Assembly (NCBI GenBank): GCA_040514355.1
Contig: JBEVCF010000042.1
Coordinates: forward strand, 1-64,000
Direction: 5' to 3'
Source: Opacimonas sp040514355
Lineage (GTDB): Bacteria > Pseudomonadota > Gammaproteobacteria > Enterobacterales > Alteromonadaceae
Length of the DNA stretch: 64,000 nt
Of this stretch, positions 50,316 through 59,977 are shown in pieces. The first letter of the stretch is position 1; every line of letters begins with the position of its first letter. The notes under the pieces were generated by a model. The model ran no database searches. It was given only the letters and a program-made list of their open reading frames with translations, and had not been told where the DNA came from. Position numbers and translations under genes: made by a program.

Positions 50316-51791
50316 ATGGCAAATTATTTTAATACACTTCCTCTACGCGTACAGTTAGACCAACTGGGTAAATGTCGTTTTATGGACCGTTCAGAATTCG
50401 CAGATGGCTGTGATGTACTTAAGGGTAAGAAAATTGTCATTGTAGGTTGTGGTGCACAAGGTTTGAACCAAGGTTTAAACATGCGCGACTCTGGCTTAGA
50501 TGTAGCTTATGCATTACGTCAAGCGGCAATTGATGAAAAGCGTGATTCTTACGTGCGTGCAACTGAAAACGGTTTTACTGTTGGCACCTACCAAGAACTT
50601 ATCCCAACTGCGGATTTAGTGTATAACCTCACACCGGATAAGCAGCACGCGTCAGTTGTTGAAGCGGTTATGCCATTGATGCAACAAGGTGCGACCTTAG
50701 GTTATTCACACGGTTTTAATATTGTTGAAGAAGGCCAGCAAATTCGTTCTGACATCACGGTTGTGATGTGTGCACCAAAGTGCCCAGGCACAGAAGTACG
50801 TGAAGAATACAAGCGTGGTTTTGGTGTACCGACACTTATCGCTGTTCACCCTGAAAATGACCCAGAACAAAAAGGCTGGCCAATCGCCAAAGCGTTAGCG
50901 TCTGCAACAGGTGGTGATCGCGCCGGTGTTCTAGAGTCTTCATTCATCGCAGAAGTAAAATCTGACCTTATGGGTGAGCAAACGATTCTATGTGGTATGC
51001 AACAAGCTGTTGCGGTACTCGGTTATGAAAAAATGGTCGCTGACGGCGTAGAGCCTGGTTATGCGGCGGCATTATTGCAGTATGGCCTTGAAGCCATCAC
51101 TGAAGCATTGAAGATCGGCGGTGTCACTAACATGATGGACCGTTTATCTAACCCGGCTAAAATCAAAGCATATGATCTTTCTGTAGAATTGAAAGAGTTA
51201 CTACGTCCATTATTTGAAAAGCATCAAGATGACATCATCTCTGGCGAATTTTCTCGCACCATGATGGCAGATTGGGCAAACGGCGATGCAAGCTTATTGA
51301 AATGGCGCGAAGAAACAGGCCAAACTGCCTTTGAAAACGCGCCGACTTATGACGGTAAGATTGATGACCAAGAATTTTTCGACAAAGGTATCTTTGTTGT
51401 TGCATGTATCAAAGCGGGTGTTGAATTAGCATTTGACGTCATGGTTGAAGCCGGCATTTTACCAGAATCAGCTTACTACGAGTCACTACACGAAACACCA
51501 CTCATTTCGAACACCATCGCGCGTAAGCGTCTGTATGAAATGAACGTTGTTATCTCTGATACTGCAGAATACGGTAACTATCTATTTGCTAACGCAGCTA
51601 TCCCGCTTCTTGCTGAAAAAGTCATGCCGACTTTATCTTCTGAGTTGCTAGGTGCTGGCCTTAGCTCAACCTCAAACGCTGTTGATAACATGCGCCTTGT
51701 TGAAGTCAACAAAGCTATCCGCGAGCACGGCGTTGAGTGGATTGGTGAAGAGCTTCGTGGTTACATGAGTGACATGAAAGCCATCATCTAG
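50316..51791 (+). CDS. ilvC: Ketol-acid reductoisomerase (class II)
   Basis: 491 aa, the long class II form with a duplicated knotted domain. The NAD(P)-binding motif is VGCGAQGLNQG (about 44-54), and metal-site residues lie in the two helical domains. It reduces and rearranges acetolactate and acetohydroxybutyrate. The upstream IlvY operator and a strong terminator downstream mark it as a single-gene unit. Confidence 0.97.
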   Translation: MANYFNTLPLRVQLDQLGKCRFMDRSEFADGCDVLKGKKIVIVGCGAQGLNQGLNMRDSGLDVAYALRQAAIDEKRDSYVRATENGFTVGTYQELIPTADLVYNLTPDKQHASVVEAVMPLMQQGATLGYSHGFNIVEEGQQIRSDITVVMCAPKCPGTEVREEYKRGFGVPTLIAVHPENDPEQKGWPIAKALASATGGDRAGVLESSFIAEVKSDLMGEQTILCGMQQAVAVLGYEKMVADGVEPGYAAALLQYGLEAITEALKIGGVTNMMDRLSNPAKIKAYDLSVELKELLRPLFEKHQDDIISGEFSRTMMADWANGDASLLKWREETGQTAFENAPTYDGKIDDQEFFDKGIFVVACIKAGVELAFDVMVEAGILPESAYYESLHETPLISNTIARKRLYEMNVVISDTAEYGNYLFANAAIPLLAEKVMPTLSSELLGAGLSSTSNAVDNMRLVEVNKAIREHGVEWIGEELRGYMSDMKAII

Positions 51792-51836
51792 AATGTAACA
51801 GTTCTGTCGTTAGGTGCTTTTTATAAAGCCCTTTTG

Positions 51837-51860
51837 CCCGGCCTTTTGGCCGGGTTTTTT
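51837..51860 (+). terminator. Rho-independent terminator after ilvC
   Basis: CCCGGCC-TTTT-GGCCGGG followed by six T, 46 bp after the ilvC stop and just before the convergent MFS gene end. Confidence 0.93.
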
Positions 51861-51864
51861 CATT

Positions 51865-53097
51865 TTATCCTTTAGTAGTTTTTATAAGCGCTAAACGAAA
51901 TAGACCGAAGCTGGCCATTGCAGTAACCCAAAATCCTACTGCAATAGGCATGAGTGATGCATCTAAAAAACTGTCAATAAACACGGCTAAAGGAACGGCT
52001 ACCACACTGCTCAACGAGCCAATAAACGCCGCGCCAACACCGGCAACATGGCCTAAAGGCAACATCGCCACCGCATTCATATTGCCAAATAAAATCCCGA
52101 CAAAGAAAAAGTCGACAAATAACAACGCGATCCATAACCCTAATACGGGCAAACCTTCACTCATAAACACCACGCCAATCAAGACGCAACTGATCACAAT
52201 GTGCCCAATTAACGCGATATGGCAAAGTTTAAACATTCCCAAGCGTTCAACGAGTTGTGAATTTAACAATGAAGCACAACCAATCGAAAATGCGAGCGTG
52301 GCAAATATATAAGGGAACCAGTCGCCGGTATCATACATTTCTTGAAAAATGGTTTGAGAAGCACTCAGGTAAGCTAAAAACCCGCCAAAAATACAACCCA
52401 TTGCGATGATATGCGGCATAACTTGTCGATGCGTCAAAATAAACAATGCAGACTCACCAAAACTCGACCAAGAGAACGGTCGTCGCACCGAACGATGCAA
52501 CGTTTCGGGTTGACGTGAGAAAAACCACAGAGCCGCCACACCTGACATCACTAGAAAGAAGACAAAAATTGACCACCACGACCACACTTGCATGATCCAC
52601 TGCCCAATAATCGGTGCAGCCATGGGTACCAAAATAAAGACAATCATAATAAAACTCATGATTTTGGCCATGGCGTCACCTACGTAGATGTCGCGGATCA
52701 TCGCCAAAGCAGCAATGCGAGGCCCAGATAAACCAATTGCTTGGATAAACCGACCAATTAGCATGATGTGCATATCTTTGGCCGACATGCACACTAGCGT
52801 ACCCACCCAAAAAATCATCAAGCCAATGATAATCGCAGCCCGACGCCCACGCGCATCTGCCAACGGGCCAAACAACATTTGGCCAAAGGCCATACCAATA
52901 AAAAACAAAGAAACGACGAGGTGATTTTGCTGTGGACCAGTGCTGTTCAGGTCATTGCCCATTTGATTTAATGCAGGCAGCATGGCATCAATTGTCAAAG
53001 CGACAAGGGAGGTCAACATTGCCATCAAGGCAACGAACTCCCACTGAGACAACGTTGCTTTGGCGTGGGTCGACGTATCGTTATGTAATTCGGTCAT
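51865..53097 (-). CDS. Bcr/CflA-type MFS multidrug transporter
   Basis: 410 aa from ATG 53097; in-frame starts further upstream (to 53151) would add a non-hydrophobic leader. Twelve membrane segments. LVALTIDAMLPALNQMGNDL in TM1, GPLADARGRRAAI in the first cytoplasmic loop and GRFIQAIGLSG are typical of Bcr/CflA drug efflux proteins. The start overlaps the EamA gene stop by 17 bp, suggesting an operon with the proBA genes upstream. Confidence 0.85.
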   Translation of the reverse strand: MTELHNDTSTHAKATLSQWEFVALMAMLTSLVALTIDAMLPALNQMGNDLNSTGPQQNHLVVSLFFIGMAFGQMLFGPLADARGRRAAIIIGLMIFWVGTLVCMSAKDMHIMLIGRFIQAIGLSGPRIAALAMIRDIYVGDAMAKIMSFIMIVFILVPMAAPIIGQWIMQVWSWWSIFVFFLVMSGVAALWFFSRQPETLHRSVRRPFSWSSFGESALFILTHRQVMPHIIAMGCIFGGFLAYLSASQTIFQEMYDTGDWFPYIFATLAFSIGCASLLNSQLVERLGMFKLCHIALIGHIVISCVLIGVVFMSEGLPVLGLWIALLFVDFFFVGILFGNMNAVAMLPLGHVAGVGAAFIGSLSSVVAVPLAVFIDSFLDASLMPIAVGFWVTAMASFGLFRLALIKTTKG

Positions 53098-53989
53098 GGG
53101 CGGGTGTGTTGTGTAAAAGGGGTATTTTACCCATTGCGCACGCATTGCCAAGTAATACCAATACTACACCAATACCTGCCAGTAGACTCCATTGATAGTT
53201 TTCAAAGAATGTTGAAAGTACCAAAGCGACTAAAGGATAGAGCAGTACAACATAGGCTGCTTTGTCAGAACCAATATTTTGAATCAACGTCATGTAGCAG
53301 CCAAACGCTATGACACTACCAAATAACGCTAGATATACTAGAGCTATATAAAAAGATGGCGAGGTCGGCCAAATGATAGGTTGGCCCAGAACTAACATCC
53401 CACCTAGTACCAATCCTGAACCATACAACATGGTATAAAAATTCATTTGCACCACTGGCACATCAGCAAGCGTATTTTCTGATACGACATTGCCGACAGC
53501 CGCTGATAAAAACGAACACGTAGCGAGTAATACCCCCATACTCAGTGCGGCCGTCATAGAGACTTTTTGTAATTCAGGCAAGAAAATACAGGCTATCCCA
53601 ATCAGCCCCAACGTCGCACCCACCACGACTTCAACATTCACGGGTTTGCCCAAAAACACGCGGCGCAGGACGACGTTAAAATAAATCACGCTAGAGCTCA
53701 TCAACGCGAGTAAGGCACTGACAATATGGTGCTGCGCGGCATACAAAAACCCGTAATCAAGGGCGTAAAAGAATACCCCAACCAACAAAAATTGACCGTG
53801 TTGACGACGGGTGAAGCACATATTTTTGCGCGTAAAGAAACAAAATAGACCTAAGATAATTGCCGCTAGTAAAAAACGTATACCAACGGCATAGGTAGGA
53901 GCTAATGCATGCCCGATCTGAAAGTTAATGGCCAGCCATGTCGAACCCCAAATCAACGTGCAAACTAAAAAGTAAAATGCATTTGGCAT
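53081..53989 (-). CDS. EamA-family (DMT) transporter
   Basis: 302 aa with ten membrane segments in two EamA repeats (FYFLVCTLIWGSTWLAINFQ at the start). Such proteins export small metabolites, often amino acids. The start overlaps the proA stop by one base, so it is coupled to proA. Substrate unknown; proline or a precursor is a guess from context. Confidence 0.85.
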   Translation of the reverse strand: MPNAFYFLVCTLIWGSTWLAINFQIGHALAPTYAVGIRFLLAAIILGLFCFFTRKNMCFTRRQHGQFLLVGVFFYALDYGFLYAAQHHIVSALLALMSSSVIYFNVVLRRVFLGKPVNVEVVVGATLGLIGIACIFLPELQKVSMTAALSMGVLLATCSFLSAAVGNVVSENTLADVPVVQMNFYTMLYGSGLVLGGMLVLGQPIIWPTSPSFYIALVYLALFGSVIAFGCYMTLIQNIGSDKAAYVVLLYPLVALVLSTFFENYQWSLLAGIGVVLVLLGNACAMGKIPLLHNTPAHDRIT

Positions 53990-55251
53990 TAGGTACGGAT
54001 ATGGCCTTGACCTGTCACAACAAACTTTTCAGTAGTCAGGGACGCTGCTCCCATCGGACCGTAAGCATGTAATTTTGACGTCGAGATCCCAATTTCTGCG
54101 CCTAAGCCCAACTCTCCCCCATCAGAAAAACGCGAAGACGCATTGACCATGACCACGGCTGAATGTACTGCTTGTAAGAACTGAGACTGACGTTCAGCGT
54201 TTTCTGATACGATAACTTCAGTATGTCCTGAATTATACTGCTGGATATGTGCCACGCCCTCGTCGAAGTCAGGCACCACTCGTACGGCCACTTCCATCGC
54301 CAAATACTCTGCTTCCCAATCCGCTTCACTCGCCAACGATGCAGATAAACCTTGTGCAACGAACACGTCAAGACTTTTTGCACAAGCATGTACTGTGACG
54401 TTATGCTTGGCAAACATCTTCGCCAAAATAGGTAAAAACGCATCGGCAACCGCGGCATGGATAAGAATGGTTTCAAGTGAATTACACACACTGGTGCGCT
54501 GGGTTTTACCATTTTCCACCAGCGTCAACGCCTTGTCCAAATCGGCAAACTCATCGACATAGCAGTGACACACGCCTTTAAAATGCTGGATCACTGGAAT
54601 TTGACTGGTTTTGGAAACAAACTGGATCAAACCTTCCCCACCACGAGGAATAATCAAATCAATACTGTCACTTAAGGTCAGCATGGTGTTGAGAATATCT
54701 CGGTTGGGATCGGGGATGACGGTCACTGCCGCGGGATTAACACCGTGCTGAGTTAGCGTGTGATGAATACAGGCCGCCAGTGCCAGGTTAGAATGCAGTG
54801 CTTCTTTACCCCCACGTAAAATCACCGCATTGCCTGCTTTGAAGCACAACGCGGCCGCATCAATGGTCACATTGGGACGAGACTCGTAGATCATACCGAT
54901 AACGCCCAGAGGAATTTTCATTTTCTGGACCTGGATCCCAGAGGGCATCGTCTGTGCTTCACTCATGTGACCGACTACCTCTGGCTGAGCAGCAATATCT
55001 TTGACCGCTTGTGCGATCGCTGCAATACGCCCCTCATCCAAGGCTAGACGATCTTGCATCGCGGCATCCATGTTTTGCTCGCGCGCAGCGGCCAAATCTT
55101 TCTCATTAGCCGCAATAATCGCGTCCGTCTGGGTCAACATGTAAGCAGCTAAGTCCTCTAATATTGCACTTTTTTGCGCGCCACTGAGTACAGCAACGTC
55201 TCTGGCGGCAGCTTTCGCAGCTTGTGCCGCGGTGATAATACAAAAACTCAT
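53989..55251 (-). CDS. proA: Glutamate-5-semialdehyde dehydrogenase
   Basis: 420 aa, aldehyde-dehydrogenase superfamily. Catalytic Cys in GKTQRTSVCNSLETI; SRPNVTIDAAALC and NASSRFSDGGELGLGAEIG are characteristic. It reduces glutamyl phosphate in proline synthesis. Nine bp behind proB, the pathway partner. Confidence 0.96.
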   Translation of the reverse strand: MSFCIITAAQAAKAAARDVAVLSGAQKSAILEDLAAYMLTQTDAIIAANEKDLAAAREQNMDAAMQDRLALDEGRIAAIAQAVKDIAAQPEVVGHMSEAQTMPSGIQVQKMKIPLGVIGMIYESRPNVTIDAAALCFKAGNAVILRGGKEALHSNLALAACIHHTLTQHGVNPAAVTVIPDPNRDILNTMLTLSDSIDLIIPRGGEGLIQFVSKTSQIPVIQHFKGVCHCYVDEFADLDKALTLVENGKTQRTSVCNSLETILIHAAVADAFLPILAKMFAKHNVTVHACAKSLDVFVAQGLSASLASEADWEAEYLAMEVAVRVVPDFDEGVAHIQQYNSGHTEVIVSENAERQSQFLQAVHSAVVMVNASSRFSDGGELGLGAEIGISTSKLHAYGPMGAASLTTEKFVVTGQGHIRT

Positions 55252-55260
55252 TAGAGCTCC

Positions 55261-56364
55261 TTACAAAATAACTAGATTATCGCGATGCACTAAAACATCG
55301 GCGAGAGTATATCCCAATGTGGCACTGATTTGTTCGCTTTGACAACCTACAATGGCACTCGCCTCATTGTGGTCATATAAAGCAATACCTTTGGCAACAG
55401 CGTGATCATTAAACATGATCGTCACCGCATCTCCGGCTTGAAATTGCCCTTTGACGCGATTAACGCCAATCGGTAGTAATGACGCACCATTTTCTACCAA
55501 AGCTTGCTTGGCACCGTGATCGATATATAACTCGCCTTTACTTTTTAATGTGTGTTTGAGCCATTCCATGCGAGCTTTCACCGAACCTGATTGTGCCTTG
55601 AACAAGGTCCCTGGACAGCGGTTTTGACTCAATGCCGTGAACGTATCACTGTTTTTGCCGTTCACAATGATGGTTTGAATACCCGTTTGTACGCAGCGTT
55701 TCGCCGCCTCTAATTTGGTTTGCATCCCCCCCGTTCCCATTGCACTACCTGCGCCACCAGCCATAGCAAATAAGTGATCGTCAAACTGCTCGACTAAGGG
55801 GATCAATGTGGCTTGGGCATCCGTTCTCGGGTTCGCGGTATACAGACCATCAATATCTGAACAAATGATACAAGTATCGGCTTGCGCAACAATCGCAGTA
55901 TAGGCTGCGAGATTGTCATTATCACCCACCTTTAATTCGTTGATCGCAACAGTATCATTCTCATTGACGATAGGAATAGCATGATGCTTCAGTAACTCAC
56001 GCAATGTGTTTTGAATATTAATATAGCGTTGACGGTCGTGTAGATCATCCATAGTCAGCAAAATTTGGGCACAGGGCTGATCAAAAAAACGCGCCCAATT
56101 GTGCATCATTTGTGTTTGCCCAATTGCCGCCATCGCTTGTTTTTCAGCTATGGATGGTAGATGCGATATAGGGATACTAGCTCGGCCTGCTGCAACACTG
56201 CCAGAGGACACCACAATAATCTCTTTGCCTTGTTCTAATGCACTTGTGATAAATTTGGCAATAGACAACAAATACTGCGCTGAACAGCCTTTAGTAGGCC
56301 CATGAGGGGCAATCAATGAACTGCCTACTTTGATGACCGCGCGTTGCCATGAAAATGCTTGCAT
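55261..56364 (-). CDS. proB: Glutamate 5-kinase
   Basis: 367 aa. An amino-acid-kinase domain (1-255, VIKVGSSLI, NENDTVAINELKVGDND, GTGGMQTKL) is followed by a C-terminal PUA domain (275-360). It phosphorylates glutamate as the first, proline-inhibited step. First gene of a proB-proA-EamA-MFS run. Confidence 0.96.
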   Translation of the reverse strand: MQAFSWQRAVIKVGSSLIAPHGPTKGCSAQYLLSIAKFITSALEQGKEIIVVSSGSVAAGRASIPISHLPSIAEKQAMAAIGQTQMMHNWARFFDQPCAQILLTMDDLHDRQRYINIQNTLRELLKHHAIPIVNENDTVAINELKVGDNDNLAAYTAIVAQADTCIICSDIDGLYTANPRTDAQATLIPLVEQFDDHLFAMAGGAGSAMGTGGMQTKLEAAKRCVQTGIQTIIVNGKNSDTFTALSQNRCPGTLFKAQSGSVKARMEWLKHTLKSKGELYIDHGAKQALVENGASLLPIGVNRVKGQFQAGDAVTIMFNDHAVAKGIALYDHNEASAIVGCQSEQISATLGYTLADVLVHRDNLVIL

Positions 56365-56531
56365 ATACGGGAAATATTCAGTTAAAACAATAGGTGCAAG
56401 AATACTGTATTTTGGGCAATAAACAACCTAGACCACAGTGATATCCCTATGATTTATGTGTTTTTTTTCTATTTATTTTGTTTTGCGGTACAATGCGCCC
56501 CATAAATCATAATAAAACGATAGGAAACCAC

Positions 56532-58976
56532 ATGCGTCTGATCCATATTATAACAGGCTGCACCCTACTTTTTAGCGCTTTGGTTGTGAATGCCGATGCC
56601 ATCCGTCAAACCAAAGGCGATTTTGAAGACAAATTCCGCCAGTTAGACGAGGTTTTACCCACCCCCAATGTCTACCGCAACGCTGCAGGCGAGCCGGGTC
56701 ATGAATATTGGCAACAACGGGTCGACTACACCATCGCTGCCCGCCTGTTAGAAGATCAGCGTCGCATCGAAGCCACACAAGACATAACCTATTTTAACAA
56801 CTCACCCGATACCCTCAAATATCTATGGGTACAGCTCGATCAGAACAAATTCAAAGACGATTCGATGTCGAGCTTGACCACGACCTTTGGCGGCATTGGC
56901 AGCCGTGGGCCTGCAACTCAAGCCGCTGCAGATGACAAACCTGCGCAAATCTCACTCGCCGCGCTCCGTCGTCAGCATTTTATGGACGACAATGAACTTG
57001 GTTATACCATTTCACGGGTCGTCGATGGCTTGGGAAACCCCCTCAACTTCACGATTGTGGGGACATTGATGCGGGTCGATTTAACCCAGCCACTCGCCTC
57101 AGGTGAGCGCGTCCGATTTACCATTGATTTTGCGTTTAATATTGTCGAAGAAGACGCGGTGTCTGCACGTGCTGGTTACGAGCATTTCCCAGATGATGCA
57201 CGCGAAGGTGGTAATGATATTTTCCTGCTCGCGCAGTGGTTTCCGCGCTTAGCCGCGTATACCGATTATGAAGCGTGGACCAACAAAGAATTTATCGGGC
57301 GCGGTGAATTCACTCTGGAATTTGGGGACTATGATGTGTCCTTGACGGTACCTGCCGACCATATTGTGTCCTCTACAGGGGTTTTACAAAACCCAGAGGA
57401 GGTCCTCACTCCACTGCAACGCCAACGCCTCAATCAAGCAAAAAATGCCGATCGCATAGTATTCATTGTGACCGAAGAAGAAGCCTTAGAAAACGAACAA
57501 ACCGGCACGACAGAGACCAAAACATGGCGTTTTAAAGCTGAAAATGTTCGTGATTTTGCTTGGGCGAGCTCGCGCAAATTCATGTGGGACGCACGCGGTT
57601 ACCAGCAAGGTGGGGCAGATATGCCGCTGGTCATGGCGATGTCCTTCTATCCCAAAGAAGGGGGCGATTTATGGAAAAAGTATTCCACCGAGTCGATTAT
57701 TCACACCATGGAAGTCTACTCGCGCTTCTCTTTTGACTATCCTTATCCTGTGGCGCAATCAGTCAATGGTCCAGTGGGTGGTATGGAATACCCAATGATC
57801 ACTTTCAATGGTCCTCGCACAGAATTACAAGAAGACGGAACCCGCACCTATTCTCAAGCGGAAAAACGCTTTTTAATCGGCGTGGTTATTCATGAAATAG
57901 GACACATCTACTTCCCGATGATCGTCAACTCTGATGAGCGTCAGTGGACATGGATGGATGAAGGTTTAAACAGCTTTTTGGACGGCGTTGCAGGTCGCGA
58001 ATGGGATCCGAGTATTCCATGGGGAGTCGAGCCTCGCGATATTACCGGTTATATGAAATCGGAGGTCCAAGTCCCGATCATGACCCAGTCTGATTCGGTC
58101 TTGCGCCTAGGGCCTAATGCCTACACCAAACCAGCTGCCGCTTTGAACATCCTGCGTGAAACCATTCTAGGTCGTGAGTTATTTGATTTTGCTTTCAAAG
58201 AATATGCGACTCGCTGGAAGTACAAACGCCCAACACCAGCGGATTTCTTCCGCACCATGGAAGAAGCATCGGGCGTCGATTTGGATTGGTTTTGGCGAGG
58301 TTGGTTTTATTCTACGGACCATGTCGATATTAGCCTAGACCGCGTATTTAAATTGCGTCTTGATACCGAAGATCCCGATATTGATTTTGCCCGTGAGCGT
58401 CAAGCAGAGCTTGATAAGCCTCAGTCGTTAACCGATGAGCGCAACCGCGCCGAAGGCAAGCGTTTGTGGGTCGAACGTTTTCCTGACATTACTGACTTTT
58501 ATGACGAGAACGACCGCTTTACCGTCACCAACAAAGAGCGCAACGCTTATCAGTCTTATTTAGATGACTTAAAACCGTGGGAACGCAAAGCGCTAGAGCG
58601 CGCTGTTGCAGAAGATAAAAACTACTACGTCATGGAATTTTCCAATATTGGCGGCTTGGTCATGCCTATCATCCTTGAATTAAACTTTGCTGATGGCACA
58701 ACGCAAATGCAACGCATTCCCGCTGAAATTTGGCGTCGCACTCCCAAAGCAGTCTCCAAGTTGATTGTCACTGACAAGGATAAAGAGCTGGTGAGTGTTA
58801 CGGTTGATCCGCGTTGGGAAACAGCAGATGTGGATGTACACAACAATCACTATCCACGTCAAATCATTCCTTCTCGCATTGAGTCATATAAATCGAAAAA
58901 ACGCGCTGGCAAAGTCTATCGCGACATTATGCAAGACAGCAAAACTGAGCTCAAAACGCAAGGAGATAACGAGTAA
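56532..58976 (+). CDS. Secreted M1-family zinc metallopeptidase
   Basis: 814 aa from ATG 56532 with AGGAAA upstream; a signal peptide ends near VNADA (residue 22). The M1 zinc site is H454-E-I-G-H458 with E477 (HEXXH-18-E), and the exopeptidase motif appears as GGMEYP. The C-terminal part is long. A candidate promoter (TACAAT) precedes it. It probably degrades peptides in the periplasm. The DUF6702 gene begins 2 bp after its stop, so the pair is an operon. Confidence 0.9.
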   Translation: MRLIHIITGCTLLFSALVVNADAIRQTKGDFEDKFRQLDEVLPTPNVYRNAAGEPGHEYWQQRVDYTIAARLLEDQRRIEATQDITYFNNSPDTLKYLWVQLDQNKFKDDSMSSLTTTFGGIGSRGPATQAAADDKPAQISLAALRRQHFMDDNELGYTISRVVDGLGNPLNFTIVGTLMRVDLTQPLASGERVRFTIDFAFNIVEEDAVSARAGYEHFPDDAREGGNDIFLLAQWFPRLAAYTDYEAWTNKEFIGRGEFTLEFGDYDVSLTVPADHIVSSTGVLQNPEEVLTPLQRQRLNQAKNADRIVFIVTEEEALENEQTGTTETKTWRFKAENVRDFAWASSRKFMWDARGYQQGGADMPLVMAMSFYPKEGGDLWKKYSTESIIHTMEVYSRFSFDYPYPVAQSVNGPVGGMEYPMITFNGPRTELQEDGTRTYSQAEKRFLIGVVIHEIGHIYFPMIVNSDERQWTWMDEGLNSFLDGVAGREWDPSIPWGVEPRDITGYMKSEVQVPIMTQSDSVLRLGPNAYTKPAAALNILRETILGRELFDFAFKEYATRWKYKRPTPADFFRTMEEASGVDLDWFWRGWFYSTDHVDISLDRVFKLRLDTEDPDIDFARERQAELDKPQSLTDERNRAEGKRLWVERFPDITDFYDENDRFTVTNKERNAYQSYLDDLKPWERKALERAVAEDKNYYVMEFSNIGGLVMPIILELNFADGTTQMQRIPAEIWRRTPKAVSKLIVTDKDKELVSVTVDPRWETADVDVHNNHYPRQIIPSRIESYKSKKRAGKVYRDIMQDSKTELKTQGDNE

Positions 58977-58978
58977 TC

Positions 58979-59506
58979 ATGGCTATGTATCGATTGATTT
59001 TAGCCCTGTGCACTGTTGTTTTGAGTGGGTTGCTAGTCGGACCCCCCTCTTTCGCGCACCAACAAAAAGAGGGTTTGACCACGGTGTACTTCAATCCTCG
59101 CACTCAGCATATCGAAGTCATGCACCGTATCTACATGCATGACGCCGAGCACGCGGTCAAAACCTTATTTGATAAACAAGCTGATATTCTCAAAGACCCT
59201 TTGACACAGGAGACTTTTGCGCGTTATGTCAGTGACAATTTCTCATTAACACGCGTATTAGATAGTGCAAATAATCTTAGTGAAACGTTGCCATTAGACA
59301 CGGTGGGCTATGAAGTCGAAGGTCGATTTTTTTGGGTCTATCAAGAGACACCTAAACCTGCAGAATTAGGTGTATTGCGTGTCTCCCATGATGTGCTTCG
59401 CGATATTTGGCCAGAGCAAACCAACCTGATTAACTTCGAAGGCCTCGGGGCGGTGCGCTCGCTCACCTTTGCCGAAAACGTGTCACTTTTGGAAGTTGCA
59501 TTTTAG
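58979..59506 (+). CDS. DUF6702 family exported protein
   Basis: 175 aa. Signal peptide (about 1-26). The family pattern of TTVYFNPRTQHIEVMHRIYMHDAE (read in parts), with IEV and HDxE, is clear. Predicted periplasmic, beta-rich. It directly follows the M1 peptidase gene, an association I recall from related genomes, and may assist or anchor that peptidase. Function otherwise unknown. Confidence 0.8.
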   Translation: MAMYRLILALCTVVLSGLLVGPPSFAHQQKEGLTTVYFNPRTQHIEVMHRIYMHDAEHAVKTLFDKQADILKDPLTQETFARYVSDNFSLTRVLDSANNLSETLPLDTVGYEVEGRFFWVYQETPKPAELGVLRVSHDVLRDIWPEQTNLINFEGLGAVRSLTFAENVSLLEVAF

Positions 59507-59808
59507 TAAGGTTGTGCCATTGAAAAAGGCATCGCCATCGCCGCCGACTGTTTAGGTGGATTGCCAATCATTTCATCGTAAGGCGAGTCGTGTACCATTA
59601 CGGCTTGCTTGACTTGATATTCACCAAACACATCGCGAATGTGCTGAGAACTATGAAAACGCATGATGTTATCGTTTTTGTCATAGACAAAACCGCTCTC
59701 ATCTGCGATCGTCAATTTAACCAAATACACGTTCACTTCAAAAGATTGCACTTCTAAATATTCGATAATCGTAGAGTCAGGATTGAGTTGCGCTAGCGTG
59801 AATTTCAT
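59503..59808 (-). CDS. DUF6482 family protein
   Basis: 101 aa, soluble. The layout of MKFTLAQLNPDS, a middle FEVNVYLVKLTIAD and MRFHSSQHIRDVF fits DUF6482 proteins, which are small and of unknown function. Its stop overlaps the convergent DUF6702 gene by 4 bp. Confidence 0.7.
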   Translation of the reverse strand: MKFTLAQLNPDSTIIEYLEVQSFEVNVYLVKLTIADESGFVYDKNDNIMRFHSSQHIRDVFGEYQVKQAVMVHDSPYDEMIGNPPKQSAAMAMPFSMAQPY

Positions 59809-59977
59809 CGTATTTTCCGTTTTGTAAGATATCCTTTGTACCCATTGGAGGCCGAATGAGATCCCCCTTCAACAAAAAAAGACCATAACAAGAGATTTTA
59901 CGGAACTTGATCGTGTAGAATGTACCTATATAGTGTAACAACAATACTAAGATAAATGTTGGAAGTATAATCAGCAC

